A stretch of 64,000 nucleotides of DNA from Alphaproteobacteria bacterium UBA3768 (GTDB taxonomy: Bacteria; Pseudomonadota; Alphaproteobacteria; CAAHEQ01; UBA3637), in assembly GCA_002372315.1 (NCBI GenBank), contig DFFU01000004.1, forward strand, positions 34,750 through 98,749. Reading direction: 5' to 3'. The notes below the pieces were generated by a model, which made no database searches, was not told the origin of the DNA, and worked only from the letters and a program-made list of their open reading frames with translations. The number at the start of each line of letters is the position of its first letter. Positions within the stretch are counted from its first letter, which is position 1. Below, one piece after another: positions 24,188 to 32,687 of this stretch. A program made the translations under genes and the position numbers.

Positions 24188-24874
24188 TTATTTATTTTTC
24201 AATAAATAATTTCGTCCATTGGGCATAGGACCATTTAATACGTTTTTTTGTAAAAAATATCCCGTGAGTTTAAGGCCATTTTTTAAATCAGTTTCATCCG
24301 CTTGAGAATTTTGCCATAAAAAGTTAGGTAATTTTAAAAGTTTATCTTGATAGGGGAGTCCTTTTTCAAAACTGACAGCTCGGCCAGATTTCGGGGAAAT
24401 AAAAGCCAAATTTTGTTTATTACCACCACCTGCACATTCTGATAAATCCAATCCAAAACCTAATTCACTCAGTAAATTAAGTTCAAAAAGAATATAATTC
24501 TTTACATAAAGTTCGCTTTCTAACGTATTGATTAAATTAAAAACAATTTTGTATAAATTTTCATACGATTGACGTTCTGGTAGGGTGCGATTTAAAATTT
24601 CACAAATGCTTTCTAAACAACTGAGACGTCCCCAATCATCCAAATAAAATCCAGCAAGGGATTTTAAATTTTCCAAGTAAAATGTACCCAGTTGATCGGA
24701 TAATCTGGCTTTCCATCGGGCGTTAACAATATCTCCTTGTTGTGGTGACTTCTTACCTTTATAAAGTCCCAAATATCGCCCATTATTTTTTGTAAATAGT
24801 GAAACGACAAAGGATTTTTCTCCCAATTTTCTACTGGCTAAAACAATGGCATTTTCATACTTGATTTCAGACAT
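24188..24874 (-). CDS. recO: DNA repair protein RecO
   Basis: 228 residues. The N-terminal OB fold (ENAIVLASRKLGEKSFVVSL, then FTKNNGRYLGLYKG) and the helical C-terminal domain (YVKNYILFELNLLSELGFGL, with C in DLSECAGGG) are as in the family. RecO loads RecA on SSB-coated single-stranded DNA in the RecFOR pathway. The zinc-binding Cys set of longer RecO proteins is reduced: only one clear Cys is seen in that place. The start overlaps the era stop by 8 bp in the conserved alphaproteobacterial order rnc-era-recO. Confidence 0.93.
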   Translation of the reverse strand: MSEIKYENAIVLASRKLGEKSFVVSLFTKNNGRYLGLYKGKKSPQQGDIVNARWKARLSDQLGTFYLENLKSLAGFYLDDWGRLSCLESICEILNRTLPERQSYENLYKIVFNLINTLESELYVKNYILFELNLLSELGFGLDLSECAGGGNKQNLAFISPKSGRAVSFEKGLPYQDKLLKLPNFLWQNSQADETDLKNGLKLTGYFLQKNVLNGPMPNGRNYLLKNK

Positions 24875-25748
24875 TAAAATTTAGTCCCCAAGGATTATAT
24901 TGTTGAATGTCATCATCCCAATTTTCACGAACCTTGACGAATAAAAATAAATTGACCTTTTTGCCTAATTGTTTTGTCATTTCCAAACGTGCAGCTTGCC
25001 CAATTTTTTTGATCATTTGACCATTTTTACCCAAAATTATTGATTTATGTGCCAACCGTGAAACAATGATATTTTGTTCAATGCGAATAGATTGAGATTG
25101 TTCTTTAAATAAAACAGGTTCAACAGCCAGTTGATAGGGAAGTTCTTGACGCAAATACAAAAATAATTTTTCACGTGTTATTTCAGCACAAAAAAGTCGA
25201 TCTGGCAAATCTGTAAGTTCGTCATCAGAAAACAGCCAATGTCCATTTGGTGCGTGATCCAGTAAATAATCTTTTAATTCTTTGACGTTTTCCCCAGTGG
25301 TTGCTGATATGCAAAAAACAGATGTAATATTTTTATATTGATTCAGATTTTCTAATTGTGCGATTAAAGTATTTTTTTGAACTAAATCTACTTTATTTAA
25401 GACAAAAATAACAGGTTTATTTATTTTTTTCAGTATTTGTGAATCTTGTTCTGTCAGGCCTTTTTTGGCATCAACAACCAACATTTGTAAATCGGCATCT
25501 TCCGATTCTGTCCAAGCACAATCAATCATTGCCCGATCTAAACGGCGGTGAGGGGTAAAAATTCCTGGGGTATCAACCAAAACCAATTGTGTTTCTTTTT
25601 CCGTTAAAACTCCACGCACACGTGAACGTGTTGTTTGAACTTTTGGGGAAACAATACTGATTTTTTGTCCCACTAAGCGGTTGATGAGTGTGGATTTTCC
25701 CACGTTCGTTTGTCCAATAATCGCCACAAATGCAAATTTATGTGTCAT
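24867..25748 (-). CDS. era: GTPase Era
   Basis: 293 residues. GTPase motifs: G1 GQTNVGKSTLINRLVG, G3 DTPG in VLVDTPGIF, G4 NKVD, and the Era signature VSPKVQTTRSRVRG. The C-terminal KH domain carries IILGKNGQMIKKIGQAAR. Era binds the 3' end of 16S rRNA and helps finish the small ribosomal subunit. It overlaps rnc by 11 bp, joining rRNA processing and assembly in one unit. Confidence 0.97.
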   Translation of the reverse strand: MTHKFAFVAIIGQTNVGKSTLINRLVGQKISIVSPKVQTTRSRVRGVLTEKETQLVLVDTPGIFTPHRRLDRAMIDCAWTESEDADLQMLVVDAKKGLTEQDSQILKKINKPVIFVLNKVDLVQKNTLIAQLENLNQYKNITSVFCISATTGENVKELKDYLLDHAPNGHWLFSDDELTDLPDRLFCAEITREKLFLYLRQELPYQLAVEPVLFKEQSQSIRIEQNIIVSRLAHKSIILGKNGQMIKKIGQAARLEMTKQLGKKVNLFLFVKVRENWDDDIQQYNPWGLNFNV

Positions 25749-26373
25749 GTTGTATTTCTTGTAATAATAAATAGGCTGCTTCTTGTTCTGCTTTTTTTAT
25801 GGAGCCTCCCTTGGCCATTTTAACATAGGGACCTGATTCTACTTTCACTGTAAATTCAGGAGCGTGCGATTGACCATGTTGTTCAACAAGAGTGTAGATG
25901 GGTAAAACACCAAAGTTTTTTTGTGAATATTCTTGCAGGGCAGACTTCGAATCCTGTGGTGCGTGATCATAGGAAAGCATCAAAGGTTCCCAAATGGGTT
26001 GAACAAATTCTTTAGCAACCTCTAGTCCTTGATCCAAATAGAGAGCTCCTATGATGGATTCACAAACATCAGATAAAATAGATTTATTATGGCGAATACA
26101 GTGTGCGGCCTTTTCGGAAAAAGCCTCTAGCTTCCAACTTTTGGCGATTTTTGCCAATGTTTTGCCACAGGTAAGTGCCACAAAGCGTTTTGCTAATAAT
26201 CCTTCTGCTTCATTTGGATAGGCGTTGTACAGCATCTCGGCAACAATAATGCCTAACACCCTGTCTCCTAAAAATTCTAATCGCTCATAGCCCGCTTTCT
26301 GTCCGGCTAAGGCCAAATGAGTTGCTTGATCAAATAAATCCTGATTTTTAAACAATGTGCGAATTTGCTCCAT
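25738..26373 (-). CDS. rnc: Ribonuclease III
   Basis: 211 residues, a little short. The catalytic signature ERLEFLGDRVLGIIVAEML is intact, with the second acidic site at DVCESIIGALYLDQG. The C-terminal dsRNA-binding domain begins near SKSALQEYSQKNFG and ends SIKKAEQEAAYLLL. It cuts double-stranded RNA, including the rRNA precursor. Directly downstream of lepB (11 bp gap) in the usual order. Confidence 0.97.
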   Translation of the reverse strand: MEQIRTLFKNQDLFDQATHLALAGQKAGYERLEFLGDRVLGIIVAEMLYNAYPNEAEGLLAKRFVALTCGKTLAKIAKSWKLEAFSEKAAHCIRHNKSILSDVCESIIGALYLDQGLEVAKEFVQPIWEPLMLSYDHAPQDSKSALQEYSQKNFGVLPIYTLVEQHGQSHAPEFTVKVESGPYVKMAKGGSIKKAEQEAAYLLLQEIQHDT

Positions 26374-26384
26374 TGAAAAGCCTC

Positions 26385-27344
26385 CTATTTAATCTCGTTG
26401 AAAAAACGTTCAAAACGTAAAAATTCTTTCCAACGCCAAAATTGAAAAAACCAACCATCCCCGTTTGTTGAATAAAATAGTATGCGTGCCTTTCCTTCTA
26501 AATTTTCTGCAGGAACCAATCCAAAATAACGGCTGTCTGCTGAATTATCACGGTTGTCGCCCATCACGAAATAGAATCCTTCGGGAACGCTAATGGGAGA
26601 AGTATTATCATAATTTGCATTATCGCTGAGCTCATAGATATCATGTACAACCCCATTGGGCAGTGTTTCTGTGTAGCGGACGTACAATTGTTCGCCCACC
26701 TCAGTTGTCCAAGATTCACGTGATTTTTCTTCACGAGGAACGATTTGATTGTTAATGTATAAACGACCATCGCGCATTTGAATAGTATCTCCTGGTAACC
26801 CAATTAAACGTTTGATATAATCAGTGTTGTTTTCAGGTGGTTTTTTAAAGATAACAATATCACCACGTTTGGGCTGATTAAAAAATATGCGACCTTTCGG
26901 AATTAAAGGAATTGACAAGGGGAAAGAATGTTTTGAATAGCCATAATCAAATTTTGTAATAAAAAGATAATCGCCAATTAATAGGGTCGGGACCATTGAA
27001 CTGGATGGGATATTATAGGGTTCAAAAAATAGGGAACGAATAGCCAATGCAGCCAAAATAGCCCAAAAAAAACCAGTCCATCCATCTTTTTTCTTTTTGT
27101 CGCTTTGGATGAGTTGTCGATTGAGTTCTTCAATTTTAAGCTGATGTTCTTTTTCCATTTTGCTTTGTTCGGTATCAAAAGGAGTTGAATCTTTTGATGT
27201 CAAAATTTCAGAAAGGGGAGTAGAAACGTTTTGCTGTGGGGAGGAGGGTGCTTCTTGAGTTCCCTGTATTGGGGTCGGGGTATCCTGTTGAGTGTTTATT
27301 GTATCGGGAAAGTCTTTTTGTGTTGTATTTTGATTTTCTTCCAT
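26385..27344 (-). CDS. lepB: Signal peptidase I with long N-terminal extension
   Basis: 319 residues. Catalytic Ser in NIPSSSMVPTLLIGDYLF and catalytic Lys in NTDYIKRLIGLPGD, followed by the conserved GDNRDNSADSRYFG box. One membrane segment (AILAALAIRSLFF) precedes the active site. It removes signal peptides from exported proteins. About 90 extra residues at the N-terminus are Gln/Thr/Pro-rich, then charged and coiled; alphaproteobacterial LepB usually lacks this. The ATG at 27344 is preceded by AAAGGA. It heads the rnc-era-recO unit. Confidence 0.95.
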   Translation of the reverse strand: MEENQNTTQKDFPDTINTQQDTPTPIQGTQEAPSSPQQNVSTPLSEILTSKDSTPFDTEQSKMEKEHQLKIEELNRQLIQSDKKKKDGWTGFFWAILAALAIRSLFFEPYNIPSSSMVPTLLIGDYLFITKFDYGYSKHSFPLSIPLIPKGRIFFNQPKRGDIVIFKKPPENNTDYIKRLIGLPGDTIQMRDGRLYINNQIVPREEKSRESWTTEVGEQLYVRYTETLPNGVVHDIYELSDNANYDNTSPISVPEGFYFVMGDNRDNSADSRYFGLVPAENLEGKARILFYSTNGDGWFFQFWRWKEFLRFERFFNEIK

Positions 27345-27369
27345 TTTAAATCCTTTCTATTGACTGAAC

Positions 27370-27398
27370 AATTTAGCATAAAATAAAAACCTTGTCCA
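27370..27398 (-). promoter_or_regulatory. Predicted promoter for the lepB unit
   Basis: On the minus strand TGGACA (27393-27398), a 17-bp spacer and TAAATT (27370-27375), 26 bp before lepB. Confidence 0.5.
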
Positions 27399-27435
27399 GT
27401 AAAATTAAAAAGATTTTAAAAAATAAAGAAAATGT

Positions 27436-27464
27436 TTGACTTTAAGTTTGAAAAAATGTATCCT
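27436..27464 (+). promoter_or_regulatory. Predicted promoter for lysS
   Basis: TTGACT (27436-27441), a 17-bp spacer and TATCCT (27459-27464), 33 bp before the ATG. Confidence 0.55.
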
Positions 27465-27496
27465 TATTCGTATATAAATAACTGAAAGGAATAATA

Positions 27497-28975
27497 ATGG
27501 CAAGTGAAGAAAATTTGGGACATGAACAAAGACAAATACGCTTAGACAAATTAAGGAAACTGGAAGAAAAAGGCATTAATCCTTATCCTCATGACTTCAA
27601 ACCGAATGCGACAAGTGTTTCTTTGTCTCAAAAGTATGCCAATTTATTGCCTGACACCCAAACTGAAGATGTTGTTATTGTGGCAGGACGTGTGCGTGCG
27701 ATTCGTAATTCCGGTATGTTTATGGATATTTATGATGCGACTGGTAAGGTTCAAATTTACACTTCAAAGGAACATTCTGAATCAGCTGTTTTGGAAATGC
27801 TGGATATGATAGATATTGGGGATGTCATTGGTATAGAAGGTACTGTACGTCGTACAAAGCGGGGGGAATTATCAGTAAATACACAAAAAATTACAATGTT
27901 AGCAAAGGCGTTGTTACCTTTACCAGAAAAATTTCATGGTTTAACCGATACAGATACAAAATATCGCCATCGTGAGTTGGATATGATAATGACGCCTGAA
28001 ACAATTCAGACGTTTATTAAACGTAGTAAGATATATGAATCCATTCGTCAATTATTAATTAAAAAAGGCTGTTTAGAGGTAGAAACTCCTATATTGCAGG
28101 CTGTAAAAGGAGGTGCAGCTGCAAAGCCCTTTATTACACATCATAATACACTGGATATGGATTTGTTTTTACGTGTAGCACCTGAATTATTTTTAAAACG
28201 ATTGATTGTAGGGGGATTGCCAGGTGTCTTTGAATTTGCAAAAGATTTCCGTAATGAAGGGATGGATACAAGTCATAATCCTGAATTTACTTGTTTAGAG
28301 ATGTATTTGCCCTATACAGATTATAACGATATGGCTGATTTATTTGAAGAGATTGTACGTAAGGCTTGTCAGGATGTAAATGGTACATTACAAATTGAAT
28401 ATGATGGTAAGAAATTTGATTTATCCAAGCCTTTTGAACGGGTGACTATGAATGATATGATTAAAAAGTATGTAGGGGTCGACTTTATGGCAATTCAATC
28501 GGATGATGAAGCTCGCAAAACGGCAGATAAATTGGGGGTTCATGTTGAACAAGATGATGATTGGGGACATTGCATGGCGGCAGTTTTTGAAGAAAAATGT
28601 GAAGAACATTTAATTCAGCCAACAATTGTAATGGATCATCCAAAATCTATGAATCCCTTATGTAAAACGCATCGTGATGAACCACGTTTGGTGGAACAAT
28701 TTGAACCCTATATTAATGGCAAGGAAATGGGTAATGCTTATACGGAACTGACAAATCCATTGGATCAACGTGAACGTTTTGAGGAGCAGGTCGCCGCCCG
28801 TGAAGCTGGTGATGAAGAAGCCGATATGATGGATGATGATTTTGTGGAGGCTTTGGAACATGGTTTACCACCCACGGGGGGGATGGGTATCGGTATGGAT
28901 AGGTTGGTGATGTTTTTAACTGGTAACACATCTATTCGTGATGTGATTGCTTTCCCCACAATGCGTAAAAAATAA
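27497..28975 (+). CDS. lysS: Lysine--tRNA ligase, class II
   Basis: 492 residues, normal for class II LysRS. An N-terminal OB-fold anticodon-binding domain (VIVAGRVRAIRNSGMFMDIY) is followed by the catalytic core: FRNEGMDTSHNPEFTCLEMY spans motif 2, and GMGIGMDRLVMFLTGN motif 3. It charges tRNA-Lys in the cytoplasm. The start has an AAAGGA site. Many alphaproteobacteria use class I LysRS (lysK) instead, so the class II enzyme is a lineage trait worth noting. Confidence 0.96.
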   Translation: MASEENLGHEQRQIRLDKLRKLEEKGINPYPHDFKPNATSVSLSQKYANLLPDTQTEDVVIVAGRVRAIRNSGMFMDIYDATGKVQIYTSKEHSESAVLEMLDMIDIGDVIGIEGTVRRTKRGELSVNTQKITMLAKALLPLPEKFHGLTDTDTKYRHRELDMIMTPETIQTFIKRSKIYESIRQLLIKKGCLEVETPILQAVKGGAAAKPFITHHNTLDMDLFLRVAPELFLKRLIVGGLPGVFEFAKDFRNEGMDTSHNPEFTCLEMYLPYTDYNDMADLFEEIVRKACQDVNGTLQIEYDGKKFDLSKPFERVTMNDMIKKYVGVDFMAIQSDDEARKTADKLGVHVEQDDDWGHCMAAVFEEKCEEHLIQPTIVMDHPKSMNPLCKTHRDEPRLVEQFEPYINGKEMGNAYTELTNPLDQRERFEEQVAAREAGDEEADMMDDDFVEALEHGLPPTGGMGIGMDRLVMFLTGNTSIRDVIAFPTMRKK

Positions 28976-28985
28976 GGAGGAAAAA

Positions 28986-29240
28986 ATGAAAGAACTTTTT
29001 CAAAATTTAATGAATTTAGATAAGCCTGTTTTAACGGAAAAATTGGCCCCAATGTTATCACCTTTTGCCCGATTGATTTATGTTATTGGTTTGGTGATTA
29101 TAACAATAGCAACTTTGGCGAGTTTAATTCTTTTATTTAAATTTGAAATATCAGCATTCCTAGTTTCACTGTTAGGAATTTGTGCTGAATTTGCTCTTGT
29201 TCGTATGTTTTGTGAGTATTTGGTGTCTGCAAAAAAGTAA
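28986..29240 (+). CDS. Small two-helix membrane protein (DUF4282-like)
   Basis: 84 residues. Two membrane segments (LIYVIGLVIITIATLASLIL and AFLVSLLGICAEFALVRMF) follow a short cytoplasmic N-terminus that starts ELFQNLMNLDKPVLTEKLAP. The layout of an N-terminal 'L..fdk.lTp.l...iY', two helices and a final 'R...E' matches the DUF4282 family as I remember it. The ATG at 28986 is preceded by AAGGAGG 10 bp after the lysS stop; a longer frame from 28947 overlaps lysS and is not used. Function unknown. Confidence 0.75.
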   Translation: MKELFQNLMNLDKPVLTEKLAPMLSPFARLIYVIGLVIITIATLASLILLFKFEISAFLVSLLGICAEFALVRMFCEYLVSAKK

Positions 29241-29246
29241 TAAAGA

Positions 29247-29323
<77 letters not shown>

Positions 29324-29340
29324 AAATTTTATAGGCAAAT

Positions 29341-29784
29341 ATGATTTGTCAAAGTATACAAGCGACAGCGGTTTGTTTTAAAAAAAAAGCGATTTTGATT
29401 CAAGGACCTTCAGGTGTTGGAAAAACTGCTTTAGCCCTGAGGATTATAGATCGTGGTGGAACGTTATTAGGTGATGATCTTGTTGATGTTTTTGTAAAAA
29501 AAGATACTCTCTATTGTAAAGGAAAGCAGAGATTAAAGGGGGTTGTTGAAATAAAAGGCTTAGGATTAGTCTGTGGTCTTAAAACGGCAAAAGCGTGCCC
29601 TGTTTTATGTGTGATTCGTCTTCATAATAAAAAAACAGATAGACTTCCTTCAGCCCACTACATAACGTTATGTAACAAAAAAATTCCTGTTTTTGATTTT
29701 TATGCTTGCGAAATGAACGATATTCAAGTATTATATGTTGTGGATATTTTAAAAGGACGTTATTCACTTTTAAAGGAGATGTAG
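29341..29784 (+). CDS. hprK: Truncated-type HPr kinase/phosphorylase
   Basis: 147 residues, the short alphaproteobacterial form that keeps only the C-terminal catalytic domain. The P-loop GPSGVGKTALALRI and the following GDDLVD with catalytic acidic residues are intact; the VEIKGLGLV segment also matches. It phosphorylates Ser46 of HPr and so ties carbon or nutrient status to regulation. No ribosome binding site is obvious before the ATG, which lies close to tRNA-Arg. The next gene starts directly after its stop. Confidence 0.9.
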   Translation: MICQSIQATAVCFKKKAILIQGPSGVGKTALALRIIDRGGTLLGDDLVDVFVKKDTLYCKGKQRLKGVVEIKGLGLVCGLKTAKACPVLCVIRLHNKKTDRLPSAHYITLCNKKIPVFDFYACEMNDIQVLYVVDILKGRYSLLKEM

Positions 29785-30204
29785 ATGTTGGGAGTTGTAT
29801 TGGTTGCACACAATAATTTAGCTGAATCAATGAAATCTGTGGCCGAGCATGTTGTCGGTCCTTTACCTGATTTGATGTGTGTTTCGGTCAAACCAGATGA
29901 CGACATTGAACTTAAAAGAAATGAAATAGCCCAAAAAATAGAACAAGCTGATAGGGGGAAAGGGGTTGTGTTATTAACAGATATGTTTGGGGGAACACCC
30001 TCTAATTTGGCGATATCTTTGATGCAAGAAGGTAAAGTAGAGGTTATTTCTGGGATGAATGTTCCGATGTTGGTTAAATTATTAAGGATACGCAAAAAAG
30101 CGTTGTCTGAGGTGATTCAAGAATCTGCAGAATCTGGTAAACACTACATAATGGTGGCATCTAATTTTTTGGGGAAGAAAAATGACAGTAAAAACAACAG
30201 TTAA
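29785..30204 (+). CDS. PTS EIIA component, mannose type
   Basis: 139 residues with the EIIA-Man fold. The start LGVVLVAHNNLAESM carries the phospho-accepting His at residue 10 or so, and LLTDMFGGTPSNLAISLM is the conserved second block. Lacking partner EIIB/EIIC genes nearby, it probably acts in a regulatory rather than sugar-importing PTS, as in many alphaproteobacteria. It overlaps ptsH by 23 bp. An EI (PtsP or PtsI) gene must lie elsewhere. Confidence 0.92.
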   Translation: MLGVVLVAHNNLAESMKSVAEHVVGPLPDLMCVSVKPDDDIELKRNEIAQKIEQADRGKGVVLLTDMFGGTPSNLAISLMQEGKVEVISGMNVPMLVKLLRIRKKALSEVIQESAESGKHYIMVASNFLGKKNDSKNNS

Positions 30205-30457
30205 AATTCAAAATGTGCGTGGATTACATGCGCGTGCAACGGCGGCTTTTGTGAAATTAGCGGATACATATTCCGATGAAATATATGTTACAAATTCAGA
30301 AGGGTTACGTGTTTCTGGAAAATCAATTATGGGGCTTTTAATGCTAGGAGCCCCTATGGGGTCTACTTTAACTCTTGAAGTTGAAGGTGAGGGAGGAAGC
30401 GAGATTTGTGATAAATTGGTGGATTTAGTCAATAATAAATTTGGGGAAGAAATATGA
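30182..30457 (+). CDS. ptsH: Phosphocarrier protein HPr
   Basis: 91 residues. The active-site segment is VRGLHARATAAF with the phosphorylatable His; SGKSIMGLLML carries the regulatory Ser that HprK targets. Both sites are intact, so this HPr can be controlled by both EI and HprK. It starts inside the EIIA gene and overlaps the MlaD-type gene by 4 bp (ATGA), making a coupled PTS-to-lipid-transport operon. Confidence 0.95.
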   Translation: MTVKTTVKIQNVRGLHARATAAFVKLADTYSDEIYVTNSEGLRVSGKSIMGLLMLGAPMGSTLTLEVEGEGGSEICDKLVDLVNNKFGEEI

Positions 30458-30939
30458 ACGAAACAAGAAAAAAAACACTTGTCGGATTTCTATTATGCAC
30501 CTTATTGGGAATATGGTTTGTTATGGCCCATAACACTTCTATGAAAGAGCAAAAAAAAGATGATTTTCTTCTTTATGCTTATTTTTCTAAAACGGATGGT
30601 TTGAATGTGGGAGCGCCTGTTCGTATGTCTGGTTTGCCAGTCGGACATGTTTTTTCCTTGGATTTTGGGGATAATTTTTTGGTTCGTTCTACCCTTTCTT
30701 TTGATAAAAAATTAAATTTACCAATAGATTCATCCGTTTCTATTGAAACAGATGGTATTTTGGGTTCGAAGCATATCGAATTAATTCCTGGAGCAGATGA
30801 AGAAGTATTTCATTCTGGGGACAATATTGCCTATACCCAAGATGCTTTACTGTTAGATGAATTATTAAATAAACTGAATGCCTATATGGCAAATAAAAAG
30901 GCCAACAAAGGAGTTAACCATGAAGAAGAATCCAATTGA
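30454..30939 (+). CDS. MlaD-type MCE protein, copy 1
   Basis: 161 residues. An N-terminal membrane anchor (TLVGFLLCTLLGIWFVMA) is followed by one MCE domain: AYFSKTDGLNVGAPVRMSGL, VGHVFSLDF, LPIDSSVSIETDGILGSKHIEL. MCE/MlaD proteins form periplasmic hexamers that shuttle phospholipids between membranes with MlaE and MlaF, whose genes are not in the window. The ATG overlaps the ptsH stop. It has a short charged tail after the MCE domain and overlaps copy 2 by 20 bp. The close pairing suggests a mixed hexamer, which is inference. Confidence 0.88.
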   Translation: MNETRKKTLVGFLLCTLLGIWFVMAHNTSMKEQKKDDFLLYAYFSKTDGLNVGAPVRMSGLPVGHVFSLDFGDNFLVRSTLSFDKKLNLPIDSSVSIETDGILGSKHIELIPGADEEVFHSGDNIAYTQDALLLDELLNKLNAYMANKKANKGVNHEEESN

Positions 30940-31363
30940 AACAATTTTAGGTTTTTGTGTTTTAATTTTTGCGATTGTTTTTACAATTTATGTGGCAACA
31001 AAAGTTGATACGCATCAGGTTGAGGGCTACCATATTTTGGCAAATTTCTCAAAAGTAGGGGGACTTCAGGTTGGTTCTGATGTGATGATTTCTGGGATTA
31101 AGGTTGGTTCAGTTTTGAAAACAGAGCTAAATAATGAGGATTATACTGCAGATGTGACTTTAAGTATTAATTCAAAGATTAATTTACCTATCGATACAGT
31201 GGCTGGAATCTCAGATGCGGGTTTGATGGGAGATAAGTATGTGCGTTTAGAACCAGGGAAGAGCCGTGCGATTTTAAAAGATGGTGATAAAATTTTGAAT
31301 ACAAAAAATTATAAATCTTTGGAAGATAATGTTTCTGAATTTATATTTTTATCAACAAAGTAG
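30920..31363 (+). CDS. mlaD: MlaD-type MCE protein, copy 2
   Basis: 147 residues, the usual length of alphaproteobacterial MlaD. Anchor ETILGFCVLIFAIVFTIYVA, then a single MCE domain with ANFSKVGGLQVGSDVMISG, IKVGSV, LPIDTVAGISDAGLMGDKYV and LEPGKS. This copy fits canonical MlaD better than the first. The ATG at 30920 is preceded by AAGGAG within the end of copy 1. The DUF2155 gene follows 6 bp later, an arrangement common for mlaD in alphaproteobacteria. Role: lipid asymmetry of the outer membrane. Confidence 0.9.
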   Translation: MKKNPIETILGFCVLIFAIVFTIYVATKVDTHQVEGYHILANFSKVGGLQVGSDVMISGIKVGSVLKTELNNEDYTADVTLSINSKINLPIDTVAGISDAGLMGDKYVRLEPGKSRAILKDGDKILNTKNYKSLEDNVSEFIFLSTK

Positions 31364-31369
31364 GCAGAT

Positions 31370-31780
31370 ATGAAAAAAATAATATTTCTTTTATTATGGT
31401 GGATTGCGCCAGTAATGGCAGCAACGGTATCAGCTGATCGTGTGGTTCTACAAGGTATGGATAAGGTTACAGGTCGCGTGAGGGAATTATCTTTTCCTGT
31501 GGGTAGTAGTATGGATTTTGATGAATTGACAATTATGGTTGATAAATGTATGACAAAAACACCGGAAGAAACACCAGAAAATGCCGCTTTTTTGAGAATA
31601 TCACAACATGGTAAAGAGATTTTCTCTGGGTGGATGTTCTCTTCTAACCCTGCTATATCGGCAATGGAAGATCCTGTTTATGATGTATGGGTTGTTGAAT
31701 GCGCAAATGAATCACCTGCGTTAATTGAATCCATAACTGATGAGATTGAACAAATCACAGAATCAGAGGTTGAAGATTAA
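31370..31780 (+). CDS. DUF2155 family secreted protein
   Basis: 136 residues with a signal peptide (KKIIFLLLWWIAPVMAA). The mature part has the DUF2155 pattern: LQGMDKVTGRVRELSFPVGS, a Cys (VDKCMTKTPEETPENAA), then IFSGWMFSSNPAISAMEDPVYDVWVVEC with a second Cys, probably forming a disulfide. The C-terminus is acidic. The family is found beside mlaD in alphaproteobacteria and has no settled function; a role with the Mla system is inferred from context. Confidence 0.88.
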   Translation: MKKIIFLLLWWIAPVMAATVSADRVVLQGMDKVTGRVRELSFPVGSSMDFDELTIMVDKCMTKTPEETPENAAFLRISQHGKEIFSGWMFSSNPAISAMEDPVYDVWVVECANESPALIESITDEIEQITESEVED

Positions 31781-31807
31781 ACAAATAAGCATCGCAATAT
31801 TAGGTTA

Positions 31808-31834
31808 AACCACAAAACACTGTTTATTGTGGTT
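31808..31834. terminator. Hairpin between convergent DUF2155 and accD genes
   Basis: AACCACAA (31808-31815) pairs perfectly with TTGTGGTT (31827-31834). There is little T-run on either side, so a role in termination is likely only from its position. Confidence 0.5.
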
Positions 31835-31844
31835 ATTACGAAAA

Positions 31845-32687
31845 TCAATTAAAAAAAGCCAATAACTGAATCAGTTTTTCGCGTAAATCTTTACGGTGAA
31901 CAACCTGATCTATCATACCATGGTTTAATAAATATTCTGATTTTTGAAAATCTGGTGGTAATGTTTCATGAATAGTTTGTTCAATGACTCTGGATCCAGC
32001 AAAACCAATAATAGCACCAGGTTCAGCTAAAGTTATATCAGATAACATTGCAAAAGAAGCAGTAACACCGCCAGTTGTTGGATTCGTCAAAACCGTTATA
32101 TAGGGGATTTTTTTCTTTTTTAATTCTTGTACAGCAATGGTTGTGCGTACCATTTGCATTAACGAAAGAATCCCTTCTTGCATACGCGCACCACCGCTTG
32201 CAGGCAATAAAATCAATGAGGCTTTTTGAATTTCTGCCAATTTTGCAGCTGTTATAATACCTTGACCAACAGCTGTTCCCATTGACCCACCCATAAAATC
32301 AAAATTAAAGACAGCCATTACAACCCTCTTACCGCCAATTGTCCCATGTGCAACAGAAATAGCTTCTTCTTGTTTTGTTTTTTTGCGTGCTTCTTTTAAT
32401 CTATCTGTGTATTTTTTTACATCATGAAAGTGCAGAGGATCTTCTGAAACTTTAGGCAGTTGAATTAAGTTATATTGAGAATTATCAAAAAGTAATTCAA
32501 AACGTTCATGGGTGGGCAAACGAAAATGGTATTCACAATGCGGACAAACAAAATGCGATTTTGTCATTTCACTATGAAACAACATTGCCCCGCATTTAGA
32601 ACACCTGTCCCAAAAATTATCAGGAATATCTTTACTAAGTCCTACTTTTTTTACTGTCGGACGAGATAAATTGGAAATCCAACTCAT
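31845..32687 (-). CDS. accD: Acetyl-CoA carboxylase carboxyltransferase beta subunit
   Basis: 280 residues. An N-terminal zinc ribbon (CSKCGAMLFH ... FVCPHCEYHF) precedes the carboxyltransferase domain, with GGSMGTAVGQGI, LPASGGARMQEGILSLMQM and PTTGGVTASFAML. With AccA it moves the carboxyl group from biotin to acetyl-CoA, the first step of fatty acid synthesis. It overlaps ihfB by 4 bp and is the last gene of a unit that seems to begin at atpD. In many alphaproteobacteria accD is followed by folC; here it is not. Confidence 0.96.
   Translation of the reverse strand: MSWISNLSRPTVKKVGLSKDIPDNFWDRCSKCGAMLFHSEMTKSHFVCPHCEYHFRLPTHERFELLFDNSQYNLIQLPKVSEDPLHFHDVKKYTDRLKEARKKTKQEEAISVAHGTIGGKRVVMAVFNFDFMGGSMGTAVGQGIITAAKLAEIQKASLILLPASGGARMQEGILSLMQMVRTTIAVQELKKKKIPYITVLTNPTTGGVTASFAMLSDITLAEPGAIIGFAGSRVIEQTIHETLPPDFQKSEYLLNHGMIDQVVHRKDLREKLIQLLAFFN

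Noticed and set aside
28875..28881. G7 run in lysS as a phase-variation tract
   Set aside because: It encodes the conserved Gly-Gly before motif 3 of an essential enzyme; switching it off would be lethal.
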